64,000 bases of DNA from Paracoccus limosus (GCF_009711185.1 NZ_WMIF01000001.1:186001-250000); one strand, 5' to 3'. Positions 34,698 to 45,489 are shown, numbered from the stretch's first letter. The notes: generated by a model from the letters alone, not told the origin. A program made the numbers and translations.

Positions 34698-35864
34698 TTA
34701 CAGCTCGCGTTTCAGCGCGTCAGCCAGATCGGTGCGCTCCCAGGAGAAGCCGCCGTCCGCCTCGGGTGCGCGGCCGAAATGGCCGTAGGCGGCGGTGCGG
34801 CGATAGATCGGCTTGCACAGATCCAGATGTTCGCGGATGCCGCGCGGGGTCAGGTCCATGGCGCGCGAGACGGCGCGTTCGATCTCGGCCTCGGGGATTT
34901 CCGAGGTGCCAAAGGTATCGGCATAGATTGACAGCGGCTTGGCCACGCCGATGGCATAGCTGAGCTGGATAACGCAGCGTTTCGCCAGACCGGCCGCGAC
35001 CACGTTCTTGGCAAGGTAGCGTGCGGCATAGGCGGCCGAGCGGTCGACCTTGGTCGGATCCTTGCCCGAGAAGGCGCCGCCGCCATGCGGAGCGGCACCG
35101 CCATAGGTGTCGACGATGATCTTGCGTCCGGTCAGGCCGGCATCTCCATCGGGGCCGCCGATGACGAAGGTTCCGGTCGGGTTCACCCACCATTCGGTGC
35201 GCTCGGTCAGCCAGTCGGCGGGCAGGACCTCGCGGATATAGGGCTCGACGATGGCGCGGATATCGTCCGAGGTCTGGGCGATGTCCTTGTGCTGATGCGA
35301 CAGCACGAGGCTGGTTACCTCGACCGGCTTGCCGTTCTCGTAGCGCAGGCTCAGCTGGGACTTCGCGTCGGGGCCAAGCATGGGTTCGGCCCCGGATTTG
35401 CGGGCCTCGGCCAGACGGCGCAGGATGGCATGGGCGTACTGGATCGGCGCCGGCATCAGCTCGGGCGTCTCGTCGACGGCATAGCCGAACATGATGCCCT
35501 GATCGCCGGCGCCGTCGCGGTCGACACCCTGGCTGATATGGGCGGATTGCTCGTGCAGGTAGTTGTGGACGTGGCAGGTGTTCCAGTGGAACTTTTCCTG
35601 CTCATAGCCGATGTCATGGATGGTATCGCGCGCGATCTGGCCAATGCGGCCCATGTATTCGCCAAGCTTCTTCTGATCGGTCAGGCCGATCTCGCCGCCG
35701 ATAACCACGGTGCCGGTGGTGGCAAAGGTTTCGCAGGCGACGCGCGCGGCCGGATCCTCGGCCAGCAGCGCATCCAGCACGGCATCCGAGATCTGGTCGC
35801 ACAACTTGTCGGGATGCCCCTCGGAAACCGATTCCGAGGTGAACACATAATTCTGTCTGGCCAT
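34698..35864 (-). CDS. metK: S-adenosylmethionine synthetase
   Basis: Makes SAM from methionine and ATP. 388 residues, opening with [20 protein letters not shown] (the first motif binds methionine and ATP), [10 protein letters not shown] in the middle and [19 protein letters not shown] as the phosphate loop. The start at 35864 is 7 bases after a GGAG that is itself part of a SAM/SAH riboswitch, so translation should fall when SAM or SAH is abundant. Same strand as lnt and the helicase, but with its own predicted promoter overlapping the lnt stop. Confidence 0.97.
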   Translation of the reverse strand: MARQNYVFTSESVSEGHPDKLCDQISDAVLDALLAEDPAARVACETFATTGTVVIGGEIGLTDQKKLGEYMGRIGQIARDTIHDIGYEQEKFHWNTCHVHNYLHEQSAHISQGVDRDGAGDQGIMFGYAVDETPELMPAPIQYAHAILRRLAEARKSGAEPMLGPDAKSQLSLRYENGKPVEVTSLVLSHQHKDIAQTSDDIRAIVEPYIREVLPADWLTERTEWWVNPTGTFVIGGPDGDAGLTGRKIIVDTYGGAAPHGGGAFSGKDPTKVDRSAAYAARYLAKNVVAAGLAKRCVIQLSYAIGVAKPLSIYADTFGTSEIPEAEIERAVSRAMDLTPRGIREHLDLCKPIYRRTAAYGHFGRAPEADGGFSWERTDLADALKREL

Positions 35865-35868
35865 GGAG

Positions 35869-35915
35869 TGCTCCGTTGAAGGTTACGCCGTCACGCCAGG
35901 AAGCCGTTGTGACGG
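35869..35915 (-). promoter_or_regulatory. SAM/SAH riboswitch upstream of metK
   Basis: On the minus strand CCGTCAC pairs with GTGACGG around AACGGCTTCCTGGC, and GGAGCA follows after a short linker. This matches, base for base in the core, the SAM/SAH riboswitch known from Rhodobacterales, in which the GGAG Shine-Dalgarno joins a pseudoknot. Sits 4 bases before the metK ATG. Confidence 0.93.
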
Positions 35916-35924
35916 TCAGCGTCA

Positions 35925-35953
35925 GCGATAGATCACGTCCCGGTTGCCGTCAA
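35925..35953 (-). promoter_or_regulatory. predicted promoter of metK
   Basis: TTGACG (35953-35948) and TATCGC (35930-35925) are separated by 17 bases, overlapping the lnt stop. The start would be near 35918, three bases before the riboswitch begins. Confidence 0.6.
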
Positions 35954-37477
35954 CCGCCGCCGGGTGATGGCAAGGGCCAATGCCGCCACGGCAGCCAGCA
36001 CCGCCGGCCAGTCGCCCCAGCGGCACCAGAGCGTGGGCGGCAGCGCGCCGGGCAGGGCGGCGTCGATCCGCCCGTCCAGATCAAGCCCCAGCGTCGCGCG
36101 CAGCCCGCCGCGCGCGTCGATCACTGCCGAGACGCCGGTATTGGCCGCCCGCATCAGCGGTAGGCCGGATTCGATGGCGCGCAGCCGCGCCTGCGCCAGA
36201 TGCTGCCAAGGGCCCGAGAGGCGCCCGAACCATGCGTCATTGGTCACTTGCAGCAGCCAGGCCGGGCGCCCGGCCCCGGTGATCAGGTGGCGCGAGAACA
36301 CCGCCTCGTAGCAGATCAGCGGTTGAAACGCGGGCAGGCGCGGCAGTTGCATCACCTGCGGCCCTGGCCCGGCGGAATAGCCGAACCCGTGTTGTGCGGC
36401 AAAGGCGCGGATGCCAAAGCCCGAGAGCTGGTCGCCCCAAGGCGTGTATTCGCCAAAGGGCACCAGATGGAATTTGTCATAGACCGGACCGATGCCGTCT
36501 GCGGTGAACTCGGTCAGGCTGTTGTAATAGCGCTCGCCCTCGGAGCGCTGGATGCCAAGGATGACGGGTGCCCCGGCATAGGCCGCGATGTCCTGCGCGG
36601 CGGTGCCGGATTGGTCCAGCAGGAAGTTCACCGCGGTTTCGGGCCAGATCACCGCATCGGGGGCCGGTCGGCCCGGATCGCGGGCGGTGGAGAGGTCAAG
36701 CAAGCGGCGAAAGAAGATCTCGGACCAATAAGGGTCCCATTTCAGCGCCTGCTTGGCATTGGGCTGGACCAGCCGGATGTGCAGCGCGCTGTCGGCGGGC
36801 TGGGGGGCGGCCAGTCGGGCCATGCCCTGCGTCCAGGCGGCGGCGATCAGCAACAGCGACAGGATCGCGCCGGGGGCAGCGGTGCGCCAGCTGCGGTGTC
36901 GGGCCAGCGCCTGCGGCAGACAGCTTGCGGCCATGGTCAGCGCCGAAAGCCCGATCGAGCCAAAGGTCGCGGCCAGTTGCCCGGCCGGCGTCGCAATCCA
37001 GATATGGCCCGAGAGCGCCCAGGGCAGGCCGGTAAAGATCCAGCCGCGCAGCCAATCCGACAGCACCATCAGCGCGGCAAAGGCGATACCTTGGCGGGCA
37101 AAACCGGGCGCCAGCCGTGCGGCCAGCCAACCCGGCACCGCCCAGAACAGCGCGCCGCCAAGCGCCATGAAGAACAGCGCAAAGGGCGCCATCCAGCCAT
37201 AGACATCGGGCTCGACCAGAAATGGTTCGACGATCCATGACATGGCCAGCGCGAAATGGCCAAGGCCGGCGGCCAGCGCGTGCCAGAAGGCGCGGCGGGC
37301 GCTGCCGGCACCGGCGATGCGCCAGCACAAGAGCGCCATCGCCAGCACGGTCAGCGGCCAAAGGCCCCAAGGCGCCTGACCCAGGGCGGCGGCAAGCCCC
37401 AGCCCCAGGTCCAGCACCAAGGCCAGCCAGCCGGGCCGCTGCCTTGCCGGCGTCAGCTCAGAGACCAGCGCAGCCAT
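35933..37477 (-). CDS. lnt: apolipoprotein N-acyltransferase
   Basis: Inner-membrane enzyme that adds the third acyl chain to lipoproteins. 514 residues with about six to seven hydrophobic segments in the N-terminal 215 residues, then a periplasmic nitrilase-like domain. The catalytic triad is visible: Glu280 in IWPETAVNF, Lys335 in VYDKFHLVPFGE and Cys389 in LICYEAVFS. It starts 9 bases after the helicase stop, so the two genes are cotranscribed. Confidence 0.96.
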   Translation of the reverse strand: MAALVSELTPARQRPGWLALVLDLGLGLAAALGQAPWGLWPLTVLAMALLCWRIAGAGSARRAFWHALAAGLGHFALAMSWIVEPFLVEPDVYGWMAPFALFFMALGGALFWAVPGWLAARLAPGFARQGIAFAALMVLSDWLRGWIFTGLPWALSGHIWIATPAGQLAATFGSIGLSALTMAASCLPQALARHRSWRTAAPGAILSLLLIAAAWTQGMARLAAPQPADSALHIRLVQPNAKQALKWDPYWSEIFFRRLLDLSTARDPGRPAPDAVIWPETAVNFLLDQSGTAAQDIAAYAGAPVILGIQRSEGERYYNSLTEFTADGIGPVYDKFHLVPFGEYTPWGDQLSGFGIRAFAAQHGFGYSAGPGPQVMQLPRLPAFQPLICYEAVFSRHLITGAGRPAWLLQVTNDAWFGRLSGPWQHLAQARLRAIESGLPLMRAANTGVSAVIDARGGLRATLGLDLDGRIDAALPGALPPTLWCRWGDWPAVLAAVAALALAITRRRLTATGT

Positions 37478-37486
37478 GGCACGAAC

Positions 37487-39574
37487 TCAGACCTCGGCCT
37501 TGTCGCCGGTGCCGGGTTGCGGTTCCGGCTGGGCCTCGGGCTGCGGCTGGGCCAGTTGCGCCTCCGTCGTGACCTCGGCGGGCGCGGCCTTGGCGCGGCT
37601 CTTGCGCGGGGCGCGCGGTTTGGCCGGTTTCTTCTCGGCCTTTTCGGCGGCGCCATCCTCGGCAGGGGCGGCCTTGGCGCGGGATTTGCGCTTGGGTTTT
37701 TCCGCTGGGGCTTCAGTTGCGGTTACCTCGGTCACCTCGACCGGCGCGGCTTCGACTGCTGCGGCCTCGACCGGCGCGGGCGCGTCGGTGCTGGCTTCGG
37801 CCACCGGCTCGGCGGGTTTGGCCTTGGGGGCGCGCGGCTTACGCTTGCGCTTGGCCGGCGCGGCGGCCTCGGCGGCGGCTTCGGCCGCAACCTCGGCCAC
37901 CGGCTCGGCTGCCGGTTCCACGGCGGCGATGGCTTCGACGGCAGGGGGCTGTTCGACGGGCGCCTGTTCCACCGGAGCCTGAGCGGCGGGGGCGGCCTGC
38001 TTGACCGGGGCCGGAGCCGCGTTGGCCGGCGCCTCGACGGGCTCATCGGCCTCGATGACCGCTTCGATGATGCGCGGGCGGAAGCTGCGGGTCATGAATT
38101 CGGGCATATGCTCGCCCATGCCCATCACCGGATGGCGGTCGCCACCGCGATCCCCGCGTTCGCGGCGATCCTCGCGCCGGTCGCCCCGGCGTTCGTCGTG
38201 ACGCGACTCATGACGCGTTTCCTGACGCCGTTCCTCGCGCGGCGGGCGCGCTTCCTGACGGGGGGCCTCGGCGCGAACCTGTTCGACGGGCTCGCGCTCG
38301 CTGCGCTGCTCGCTGTCGTCGCGGCGGCCCCGGCGGTCGCCACGGTCACGGTCGCGACCACGCTCGCGCTTGCCGCTTTCGCGGGGTGGGCGGGGGGCGT
38401 CTTGCGCGGCGGCCGAGAGCGCAAAGCCCTCGGGCAGCGGCGCGCGGGGCAGGGATTGTTTCACCAGGGCCTCGATTGCGGTCAGGTATTTCTCATCCGC
38501 CGGCACGCCGATCGAGATGGCGGTGCCCAGCCGGCCGGCGCGGCCGGTGCGGCCGATGCGGTGGACGTAATCCTCGGCATGGCTCGGCAGGTCGAAGTTG
38601 AAGACATGGCTGACGGCCGGAATGTCCAGACCGCGCGCCGCCACGTCCGAGGCGACAAGGAAGCGCAGCTTGCCTTCGCGGAAATCGTCCAGCGTCGCCA
38701 TGCGGTGGCGCTGGTCCAGGTCGCCGTGGATCGGTGCCGCGTCATATCCATGGGCCTTCAGCGACTTGGCAACGATATCCACATCGGTCTTGCGGTTGCA
38801 GAAGATGATGGCGTTTTTCAGCGCCTCGCCCTCGGCGTCGATCAGGGCGCGCAGCAGTTCGCGCTTTTGCTTGGCCGACTGGTCGCGGCGGGTCGGCGTG
38901 ATCTCGACCAGCTTCTGGGTGATGGTCTCGCTGGTGGTGGCCTGACGCGCGACCTCGATCCGCTCGGGCGAATGCAGGAAGGTGTCGGTGATGCGTTCGA
39001 TTTCCGGCGCCATGGTGGCCGAGAAGAACAGCGTCTGCCGGGTAAAGGGCGTCAGCTGGAAGATCCGCTCGATATCGGGGATGAAGCCCATGTCCAGCAT
39101 CCGGTCGGCTTCGTCCACGACCATGATCTGCACGCCGGTCAGTAGCAGCTTGCCACGCTCGAAATGATCGAGCAGCCGGCCGGGTGTGGCGATCAGCACG
39201 TCGACGCCACGGTCGATCAGCTTGTCCTGTTCGCCAAAGCTGACGCCGCCGATCAGCAGCGCCTTGGTCAGGCGGGTGTGCTTGGCATAGATGTCAAAGT
39301 TCTCGGCCACCTGGGCGGCCAGTTCGCGCGTCGGGCACAGCACAAGGCTGCGCGGCATGCGCGCACGGGCGCGGCCACGGCCCAGAAGCGTGATCATCGG
39401 CAGGGTAAAGCTCGCGGTCTTGCCGGTGCCGGTCTGGGCGATGCCCAGCACGTCGCGGCCCTCGAGCGCGGGCGGAATCGCCCCGGCCTGGATCGGGGTC
39501 GGCGTTTCATACCCGGCTTCGGCAATGGCTTGCAGAACCTTGGGGTCGAGCTTCAGATCAGAAAACTTGGTCAT
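37487..39574 (-). CDS. DEAD-box RNA helicase with long disordered tail
   Basis: ATP-dependent RNA helicase of the RhlE/DeaD group. 695 residues. The core (1-375) has the Q motif ([11 protein letters not shown]), [26 protein letters not shown], and [10 protein letters not shown]. Residues 390-470 are Arg/Glu/Asp-rich, and 500-695 are Ala/Pro/Lys-rich with repeats such as [14 protein letters not shown], basic and likely disordered, for RNA binding. It probably acts in ribosome assembly or RNA decay. The weak ribosome site hints at other control. Confidence 0.93.
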   Translation of the reverse strand: MTKFSDLKLDPKVLQAIAEAGYETPTPIQAGAIPPALEGRDVLGIAQTGTGKTASFTLPMITLLGRGRARARMPRSLVLCPTRELAAQVAENFDIYAKHTRLTKALLIGGVSFGEQDKLIDRGVDVLIATPGRLLDHFERGKLLLTGVQIMVVDEADRMLDMGFIPDIERIFQLTPFTRQTLFFSATMAPEIERITDTFLHSPERIEVARQATTSETITQKLVEITPTRRDQSAKQKRELLRALIDAEGEALKNAIIFCNRKTDVDIVAKSLKAHGYDAAPIHGDLDQRHRMATLDDFREGKLRFLVASDVAARGLDIPAVSHVFNFDLPSHAEDYVHRIGRTGRAGRLGTAISIGVPADEKYLTAIEALVKQSLPRAPLPEGFALSAAAQDAPRPPRESGKRERGRDRDRGDRRGRRDDSEQRSEREPVEQVRAEAPRQEARPPREERRQETRHESRHDERRGDRREDRRERGDRGGDRHPVMGMGEHMPEFMTRSFRPRIIEAVIEADEPVEAPANAAPAPVKQAAPAAQAPVEQAPVEQPPAVEAIAAVEPAAEPVAEVAAEAAAEAAAPAKRKRKPRAPKAKPAEPVAEASTDAPAPVEAAAVEAAPVEVTEVTATEAPAEKPKRKSRAKAAPAEDGAAEKAEKKPAKPRAPRKSRAKAAPAEVTTEAQLAQPQPEAQPEPQPGTGDKAEV

Positions 39575-39884
39575 TCAGGGCTTTCGTGTAATGACGCGGG
39601 GTCGTAACCCGCGCCTTGCTTGCGTCCATCGCCGCGCTCTCAATTCCCGGAATCGCGGCGGTCCGGGACGCAATTTCCGCACGCCCCTGCCATGCCCGCC
39701 GAATGCAGGCCCCGCCCGACTAGCCGAAAACCCGTCCTGCGTCAATCTGATGCATCATTTACGCCTTGCATGGCGTCCTTGCGGCGGGACGCGGGCGCTT
39801 TGCGGGGTCTGTCATCTGCCTGTCGCGTGGTTGACGGCCCCCGGCGGCAGGCGCTATCCCGGCGCGATCTTATGGATGGACGCC
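39575..39884. other. divergent intergenic region between helicase and argS
   Basis: 310 bases without a convincing gene. A small inverted repeat GCGGG/CCCGC lies at 39596-39612 just before the helicase start. It should hold both promoters, but I see no clear consensus match. Confidence 0.5.
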
Positions 39885-41630
39885 ATGAACCTGTTTTCCG
39901 ATATCCGCGCGCTGGTCATCGACGCTCTGGCGCAGATGGAGCAGCTGGGCGAGCTGCCCGCTGGCCTTGACACCACCGCCGTCACCGTCGAGCCGCCGCG
40001 CGATCCCGCGCATGGCGACATGGCGACCAATGCTGCGATGGTGCTGGCCAAGCCGGCCGGAAAGAAACCGCGCGAGATCGCCGATGCGCTGGCCGCGCGG
40101 CTGGCCGCCGATCCCCGCATCATCGCCGCCGATGTGGCCGGGCCGGGCTTTCTGAACCTGCGTCTGGCGCCGGGTGAATGGCAGGGTGTCGTCCAGGTGG
40201 CGCTGCGCGAGGGCGCGGATTTCGGCCGCTCGACCATGGGCAAGGGCACCAAGGTCAACGTCGAATTCGTCAGCGCCAACCCGACCGGGCCGATGCATGT
40301 CGGCCACACCCGCGGCGCGGTCTTTGGCGATGCGCTGGCGACGCTTCTGGACTTTGCGGGCTATGACGTCACCCGCGAATATTACATCAACGATGGCGGT
40401 GCGCAGGTCGATGTGCTGGCACGCTCAGCCTATGAACGTTACCGCGAGGCGAACGGGCTTGAGCCCGCGATCCGCGAAGGCCTTTACCCCGGCGACTATC
40501 TGATCCCCGTGGGCGAGGCGCTGAAGGCGAAATACGGCACCGGCCTGCTGGACAAGCCGGAATCCGAATGGCTGGTCGAGATCCGCGAATTCGCCACCGA
40601 GGCGATGATGGAGATGATCCGCGCCGATCTGGCGTTGCTGAATGTCCATATGGATGTGTTCTCCAGCGAAAAGGCGCTTTACGGCACCGGTCGGATCGAG
40701 GCCGCCATCGACCGCCTGCGCGAGGCCGGGCTGATCTATGAAGGCACGCTGGAGCCGCCCAAGGGCAAGGCGCCCGAGGATTGGGAGCCGCGCCAGCAGA
40801 CGCTGTTCCGCTCGACCGCGCATGGCGATGACGTGGACCGCCCGGTCAAGAAATCGGATGGGTCGTGGACCTATTTCGCCCCTGACATCGCCTATCACTG
40901 GGACAAGATCGACCGCGGCTTTGATCAGTTGATCGACGTGTTCGGCGCCGACCACGGCGGTTATGTCAAGCGCATGACCGCCGCCGTGAAGGCGCTGTCG
41001 GACGGTCGCGTGCCGCTGGACATCAAGCTGATCCAGCTGGTCAAGCTGTTCAAGAACGGCGAGCCCTTCAAGATGTCGAAACGCGCCGGCACCTTCGTCA
41101 CCCTGCGCGACGTGGTCGAGCAGGCCGGGGCCGAGGTGACGCGGTTCCACATGCTGACGCGCAAGAACGACGCGGCGCTGGATTTCGATTTCGACAAGGT
41201 GCTGGAGCAGTCCAAGGACAACCCGGTCTGGTATGTGCAATACGCCAGCGCCCGGGTGAACTCGGTGCTGAAAAAGGCCGCCGAGCTGGGCGTGGACGTG
41301 TCCGACGCGGGCCTCGCCGGCGCCGATCTGTCGCTGTTGTCGCATCCGGCCGAGCTGGAGCTGGCGCGCAAAGTGGCAGAATGGCCACGCACGATCGAGA
41401 TCGCCGCCCGTTCGGGCGAACCGCATCGCATCGCCTTCTTCCTCTATGATATCGCCTCGGACCTGCATTCGCTGTGGAACCGGGGCAATGACGACCCCGC
41501 GCTGCGCTTCGTGCAAGAGGGCGATCTGGCGGCGACATCGGCGAAAATCGCGCTGGTGCGGGCCGTTGGCGTTGTCATTTCGGCCGGTCTTGGTATCTTG
41601 GGTGTGACTCCGGCAAAAGAGATGCGCTGA
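39885..41630 (+). CDS. argS: arginyl-tRNA synthetase
   Basis: Charges tRNA-Arg. 581 residues, class I synthetase. The HIGH-type motif is HVGH at 138-141 in [13 protein letters not shown] and the KMSKS-type loop is KMSK at about 396 in [10 protein letters not shown]. The start at 39885 ([17 protein letters not shown]) has GGATGG 5 bases upstream; ATG at 39876 is an alternative. The much longer open frame to 39291 is antisense to the helicase and not real. Followed 66 bases later by a SPOR-domain gene. Confidence 0.96.
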   Translation: MNLFSDIRALVIDALAQMEQLGELPAGLDTTAVTVEPPRDPAHGDMATNAAMVLAKPAGKKPREIADALAARLAADPRIIAADVAGPGFLNLRLAPGEWQGVVQVALREGADFGRSTMGKGTKVNVEFVSANPTGPMHVGHTRGAVFGDALATLLDFAGYDVTREYYINDGGAQVDVLARSAYERYREANGLEPAIREGLYPGDYLIPVGEALKAKYGTGLLDKPESEWLVEIREFATEAMMEMIRADLALLNVHMDVFSSEKALYGTGRIEAAIDRLREAGLIYEGTLEPPKGKAPEDWEPRQQTLFRSTAHGDDVDRPVKKSDGSWTYFAPDIAYHWDKIDRGFDQLIDVFGADHGGYVKRMTAAVKALSDGRVPLDIKLIQLVKLFKNGEPFKMSKRAGTFVTLRDVVEQAGAEVTRFHMLTRKNDAALDFDFDKVLEQSKDNPVWYVQYASARVNSVLKKAAELGVDVSDAGLAGADLSLLSHPAELELARKVAEWPRTIEIAARSGEPHRIAFFLYDIASDLHSLWNRGNDDPALRFVQEGDLAATSAKIALVRAVGVVISAGLGILGVTPAKEMR

Positions 41631-41696
41631 AAACAGCCGCCGCCGGATCTGAACGAGCAGCAAGTGAACACCGGGCAAACCGGCAGGCAGGCAGGA

Positions 41697-42941
41697 ATGG
41701 CAGTAGTAGATTTCCGCTCCGGCGGCTTTCAGGGTGCGCAACCGCAGCGCCATGCGCAGGATTTTCCCTATGGGCAGGACGCCGGGGCCGAGGAAGGCCA
41801 AGGCGACTGGCAGGCCGATTGGGATGACCAATATGCCGCGCAGGGCCATGATCCGGCGCTGATCGAATCGCCCAGCCTGCTGGGCCGGCTGTCGCGGCTG
41901 ACGCATTATGTCGGCGCGCTGGTGTCGGTCGGGCTGGTGGTGATCCTTGCCGTCTGGGGCTTCAAGCTGGTGGTCCGCGATGTCTCAGGCGTGCCGGTGA
42001 TCCGGGCCGTGCAGGGCGAGGCGCGCACCGCCCCCGAGGATCCGGGCGGCGAGCTGTCGGACCGCACGGGGCTGGCCGTCAACTCCGTCGCTTCGGGTGA
42101 AAAGCCGGGCCGGGTGGACAAGGTCGCGCTGGCGCCGGGTTCGACCGGACTGGAAGATGGCGATCTGGCCATGGGCACGCTGGGCGCGACCGCGCAGCAG
42201 CCCTCGCGCGCCGTCGAGCTGCCGCCGCTTGACGATGCCGCCCGCACCATTGCCATGTCGGATGCCGAGGCCAGCGCCGCGGCCGCCGCTGCCGCTGCTG
42301 CGGCCGCCGCAGCACCTGCGCCGGCTGCGGTCGAGCCGAGCACCGTCGAGGATGCGATGATCTCGGACGCTCCGGCCGCCGAGGCGCCGGCCAATGAGGC
42401 GCTGACCGACCTGTCGGGCGAGGAGCCCGAGGACAGCGGTATCAGCCAGGCCCTGGCCGAGGCGCAGACCGCTGCCCCCGCGCCGGCCCCCGCCGTGGCG
42501 CAATCCGTGCGCCCCGCGCCGCGTCCGCGCCGCGTGGCCGCAGCCAGCACCGTGATCAGCGACGCTGCCCCGGCGGCTGCCGCGCCGGTGCCTGCCGCCG
42601 CCCCCGTGGCGGCAAGCCGTCCCGAGGCCGCGCCGAAATCATCCGCAGCCCAGCCGGCTGCCGACGCTGCCCCGGCGGCCAAGGTCGCGACCGGCTCGGC
42701 CATGGTGCAGATCGGCGCCTTTGACAGCGATGCGCTGGCCAAGGGCGAATGGAGCCGCGTTTCGGGCAAGTTCGGCTCGCTCTTCTCGGGCAAGTCGCGC
42801 GTGGTGCAAGAGGCGCAAAGCGGTGGCCGCACCTTCTGGCGGCTGCGGGCTGCGGGCTTTGCCTCCAAGGACGAGGCGCGGCGCTTTTGCGCGGCGCTGA
42901 TCGCCGAGGGCGTGGACTGCATCCCGGCCGTCGCCAAGTGA
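41697..42941 (+). CDS. SPOR-domain membrane protein
   Basis: 414 residues. A cytoplasmic N-terminus of about 75 residues, rich in Gln and Asp, precedes one membrane segment (about residues 78-98, VGALVSVGLVVILAVWG). The periplasmic part is long, Ala/Pro-rich and includes a run of 13 consecutive Ala (near 42272-42310), then a C-terminal SPOR domain (about 335-414, VQIGAFDSDALAKGEW) that binds denuded peptidoglycan at division sites. The start at 41697 is preferred over GTG at 41664. Its stop overlaps the nagZ start (TGATG), linking it to cell-wall turnover. Confidence 0.9.
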   Translation: MAVVDFRSGGFQGAQPQRHAQDFPYGQDAGAEEGQGDWQADWDDQYAAQGHDPALIESPSLLGRLSRLTHYVGALVSVGLVVILAVWGFKLVVRDVSGVPVIRAVQGEARTAPEDPGGELSDRTGLAVNSVASGEKPGRVDKVALAPGSTGLEDGDLAMGTLGATAQQPSRAVELPPLDDAARTIAMSDAEASAAAAAAAAAAAAAPAPAAVEPSTVEDAMISDAPAAEAPANEALTDLSGEEPEDSGISQALAEAQTAAPAPAPAVAQSVRPAPRPRRVAAASTVISDAAPAAAAPVPAAAPVAASRPEAAPKSSAAQPAADAAPAAKVATGSAMVQIGAFDSDALAKGEWSRVSGKFGSLFSGKSRVVQEAQSGGRTFWRLRAAGFASKDEARRFCAALIAEGVDCIPAVAK

Positions 42942-43933
42942 TGACGCAGACGGGCGCGACCATTCTGGGCGGCATTGCCGGCCCCGATCTCGCGCCCGGC
43001 GAGCGGGATTTCTTTCGCGCCGCCGATCCTTGGGGCTTTATCCTGTTCGGGCGCAATATCGACACGCCCGCGCGGCTGGAACGGCTGACCGGCGCCCTGC
43101 GCGAGGCCGTCGGCCGCAATGCGCCGGTGCTGATCGATCAGGAAGGCGGCCGCGTCCAGCGCATGCGCGCGCCGCATTGGACCGATTTCCGGCCGCCGCT
43201 GGGTCAGGCCGAGCTGGGCGAGCGCGCGGTCTGGCTGCATCACCATGTTCTGGGTCGCGAGTTGCGCGGGGTGGGTATTGACGCCGATTGCGCGCCGGTG
43301 CTGGATATCGCCCGCCCCGAGACCCATTCGTTCCTGCGCGACCGCTGTCTGGGCTCGGATGCCGCGACGGTCAGCCGGCTGGGCCGCATCGCTGCCGAGG
43401 CGCTGCTGGCGGCGGGCGTGCTTCCGATCATCAAGCATATGCCGGGCCATGGCCGGGCGCGGGTGGACAGCCACAAGGATCTGCCGGTGGTCGATGCGCC
43501 GCTGGCCGAGCTGGAGGCCAGTGATTTCGCCTCCTTCCGCGCGCTGTCGGACCTGCCTTTGGCGATGACCGCACATATCCGCTTTACCGCCATCGACGAT
43601 GCGCCGGCCACGCAATCGGCCCCGGTCATTGCCATGATCCGCGACCGGATCGGCTTTGACGGGCTGCTGATGTCGGACGACATCGGCATGGAGGCGCTGT
43701 CAGGCAGCCCGGCCGAGCGGGCAGCGGCGACCATGGCCGCCGGCTGCGATCTGGTGCTGTCCTGCAACGAGACTTTGGCGCAGATGGAGGCCATCGTGGC
43801 GGCGGCGGGGCGGCTGTCACCGCAGGGCATGCGGCGCTCGGCCCGTGCCCTGACGTTGCGCCACGCGCCCGAGCCGCTGGATCTGGCCGATCTGCGCGCT
43901 GAGCTGCGCGGGCTTGGCGGTTTGGCGGCCTGA
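42941..43933 (+). CDS. nagZ: beta-N-acetylhexosaminidase
   Basis: Glycoside hydrolase family 3 enzyme that removes N-acetylglucosamine from muropeptides in peptidoglycan recycling; cytoplasmic. 330 residues with LIDQEGGRVQRMRAPHW, the family signature KHMPGHGRARVDSHKDLP, and SDDIGMEALSG carrying the catalytic nucleophile Asp. The start is the ATG of the TGATG overlap with the SPOR gene. Followed by scpA and scpB, a conserved alphaproteobacterial order. Confidence 0.95.
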   Translation: MTQTGATILGGIAGPDLAPGERDFFRAADPWGFILFGRNIDTPARLERLTGALREAVGRNAPVLIDQEGGRVQRMRAPHWTDFRPPLGQAELGERAVWLHHHVLGRELRGVGIDADCAPVLDIARPETHSFLRDRCLGSDAATVSRLGRIAAEALLAAGVLPIIKHMPGHGRARVDSHKDLPVVDAPLAELEASDFASFRALSDLPLAMTAHIRFTAIDDAPATQSAPVIAMIRDRIGFDGLLMSDDIGMEALSGSPAERAAATMAAGCDLVLSCNETLAQMEAIVAAAGRLSPQGMRRSARALTLRHAPEPLDLADLRAELRGLGGLAA

Positions 43934-43990
43934 ATTGACAGCGATGGCGTCTTGCCCGATTCTGCGCGGATTGAACCCGCCGGACCCGCG

Positions 43991-44809
43991 ATGACCAAGG
44001 TGCCCTATCTGACCCCGGTGCCCGACGCGCCGGCTGCTGCTGCGGTTTCCGCGCCGGACGTGGCCGAACGCCGCGCCGAAGAGGTGCTGGTCGTCGATGT
44101 CTCGGGCTTCGAGGGGCCGCTGGACCTGCTCTTGACGCTGTCGCGCAGCCAGAAGGTGGATCTGTTGCAGATCTCGGTCCTGCAACTGGCCAACCAATAT
44201 CTGGATTTCGTCGAACGCGCGCGGGCGCTGCGCATCGAACTGGCCGCCGATTATCTGGTGATGGCCGCATGGCTGGCATTCCTGAAATCCCGCCTGCTCT
44301 TGCCGCCGGACCCCGAGGACGAGGGGCCTTCGGCCGAGGACATGGCCGCGCATCTGGCCTTTCAGCTGGAACGTCTGGCCGCAATGCGCGAGGCGGCAGG
44401 ACGGCTGATGGCGCGTGACCGGCTGGGGCATCAGCGCTTTGCCCGGGGCGCGCCGGAAACCGTGGTGCGCGCCCGGCGCGTGGCGTGGCAGGCGGGGCTG
44501 ATCGACCTGATGCGCGCCTATGCGCGTCTGCGCACCCGTGACGAATTCCGGCCCTATGCCTTTGACCGCAAGGACGTTTTCACCATGGAGCAGGCGCTGG
44601 AGCGGGTGCGCGGCCTGATCGGCTATATGGGCGACTGGACCGCGCTGGCAGAGTTCCTGCCCGAGGGCTGGTCCGACGATCCGCAACGCCGCCGCTCGGC
44701 CACCGCCGCAACCTTTGCCGCAACGTTGGAGCTGGCGCGGCAGGGGCGGCTGGAGCTGTCTCAGGTCGGGACATTCGCGCCGATCTCGATCCGCAGGCGG
44801 CCGCAATGA
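43991..44809 (+). CDS. scpA: segregation and condensation protein A
   Basis: Kleisin subunit that bridges SMC heads and, with ScpB, condenses chromosomes. 272 residues. The N-terminal kleisin motif is GFEGPLDLLLTLSRSQKVDL, and the C-terminal part (about 215-272) forms the winged helix. The start at 43991 gives MTKVPYLTPVPDAP; an upstream in-frame ATG at 43952 would add 13 residues. Its TGA overlaps the scpB ATG. smc is not in the window. Confidence 0.95.
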   Translation: MTKVPYLTPVPDAPAAAAVSAPDVAERRAEEVLVVDVSGFEGPLDLLLTLSRSQKVDLLQISVLQLANQYLDFVERARALRIELAADYLVMAAWLAFLKSRLLLPPDPEDEGPSAEDMAAHLAFQLERLAAMREAAGRLMARDRLGHQRFARGAPETVVRARRVAWQAGLIDLMRAYARLRTRDEFRPYAFDRKDVFTMEQALERVRGLIGYMGDWTALAEFLPEGWSDDPQRRRSATAATFAATLELARQGRLELSQVGTFAPISIRRRPQ

Positions 44810-45471
44810 GCGAGGGTCCGCAAGCCTTTCCGCCGCTGCCGCTGTTCGAGCAGGAGCGCATGGTCGAGGCGGTGCTGTTCGCAGCTGCCGAGCCGATGAG
44901 CCTGCGCGAGATTTCCGCGCGCCTGCCCAAGGGCTGCGATGCGGCCGAGGCGCTGCGCCATCTGCGCGCGCGCTATGAGGGGCGGGGGGTGCGGCTGGAG
45001 CGCGCGGGCGACAGCTATGCCTTTCGCACGGCGGCCGATCTGGGCTTTCTGATGCAGGAAGAGACCGTCGAATCACGCCGCCTGTCGCGGGCCGCGACTG
45101 AAACCTTGGCCATCATCGCCTATCACCAGCCGGTCACCCGCGCCGAGATCGAGGAGATCCGGGGCGTGGCCACCAACCGCGGCACGCTGGATCAGCTTAT
45201 CGAGCTGGAATGGGTGCGGGTCGGGCGGCGGCGGCAGACGCCGGGCCGGCCGGCAACCTTTGTGGTGACCGAGGCCTTTTTGGACCACTTCGGCCTGGAA
45301 AGTGCCCGCGACCTGCCGGGGCTGGCCGAGCTGCGCGCTGCAGGTCTGCTAGAGTCGCGCCCGCAAGGCGAGGCGGGCATGTTCGTGCTGCGCGATCCCG
45401 AGGCGGATGCGGCGGGCGACGAAGAGGACGGGGCTGCGGACCCGGCCGAGGATCTGTTCGAGGACGAATAG
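44806..45471 (+). CDS. scpB: segregation and condensation protein B
   Basis: Winged-helix partner of ScpA in the SMC complex. 221 residues with VEAVLFAAAEPMS at the start and AIIAYHQPVTRAEIEEIRGV plus WVRVGRRRQTPGRPATF in the second winged helix, typical of the family. The tail is acidic. ATGA overlap with scpA implies coupled translation. Genes for twin-arginine translocation, which follow scpB in many relatives, are not here. Confidence 0.95.
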   Translation: MSEGPQAFPPLPLFEQERMVEAVLFAAAEPMSLREISARLPKGCDAAEALRHLRARYEGRGVRLERAGDSYAFRTAADLGFLMQEETVESRRLSRAATETLAIIAYHQPVTRAEIEEIRGVATNRGTLDQLIELEWVRVGRRRQTPGRPATFVVTEAFLDHFGLESARDLPGLAELRAAGLLESRPQGEAGMFVLRDPEADAAGDEEDGAADPAEDLFEDE

Positions 45472-45489
45472 TCAGAAAAGGCGTCGAGA

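Noticed and set aside
39291..39884. N-terminal extension of ArgS
   Set aside because: The 198 extra residues lie antisense to the helicase and have no synthetase similarity; the family start at 39885 fits.
42266..42312. Alanine run in the SPOR protein as a frameshift or assembly artefact
   Set aside because: The frame is intact on both sides, codons within the run vary, and Ala/Pro-rich linkers are normal for SPOR proteins.
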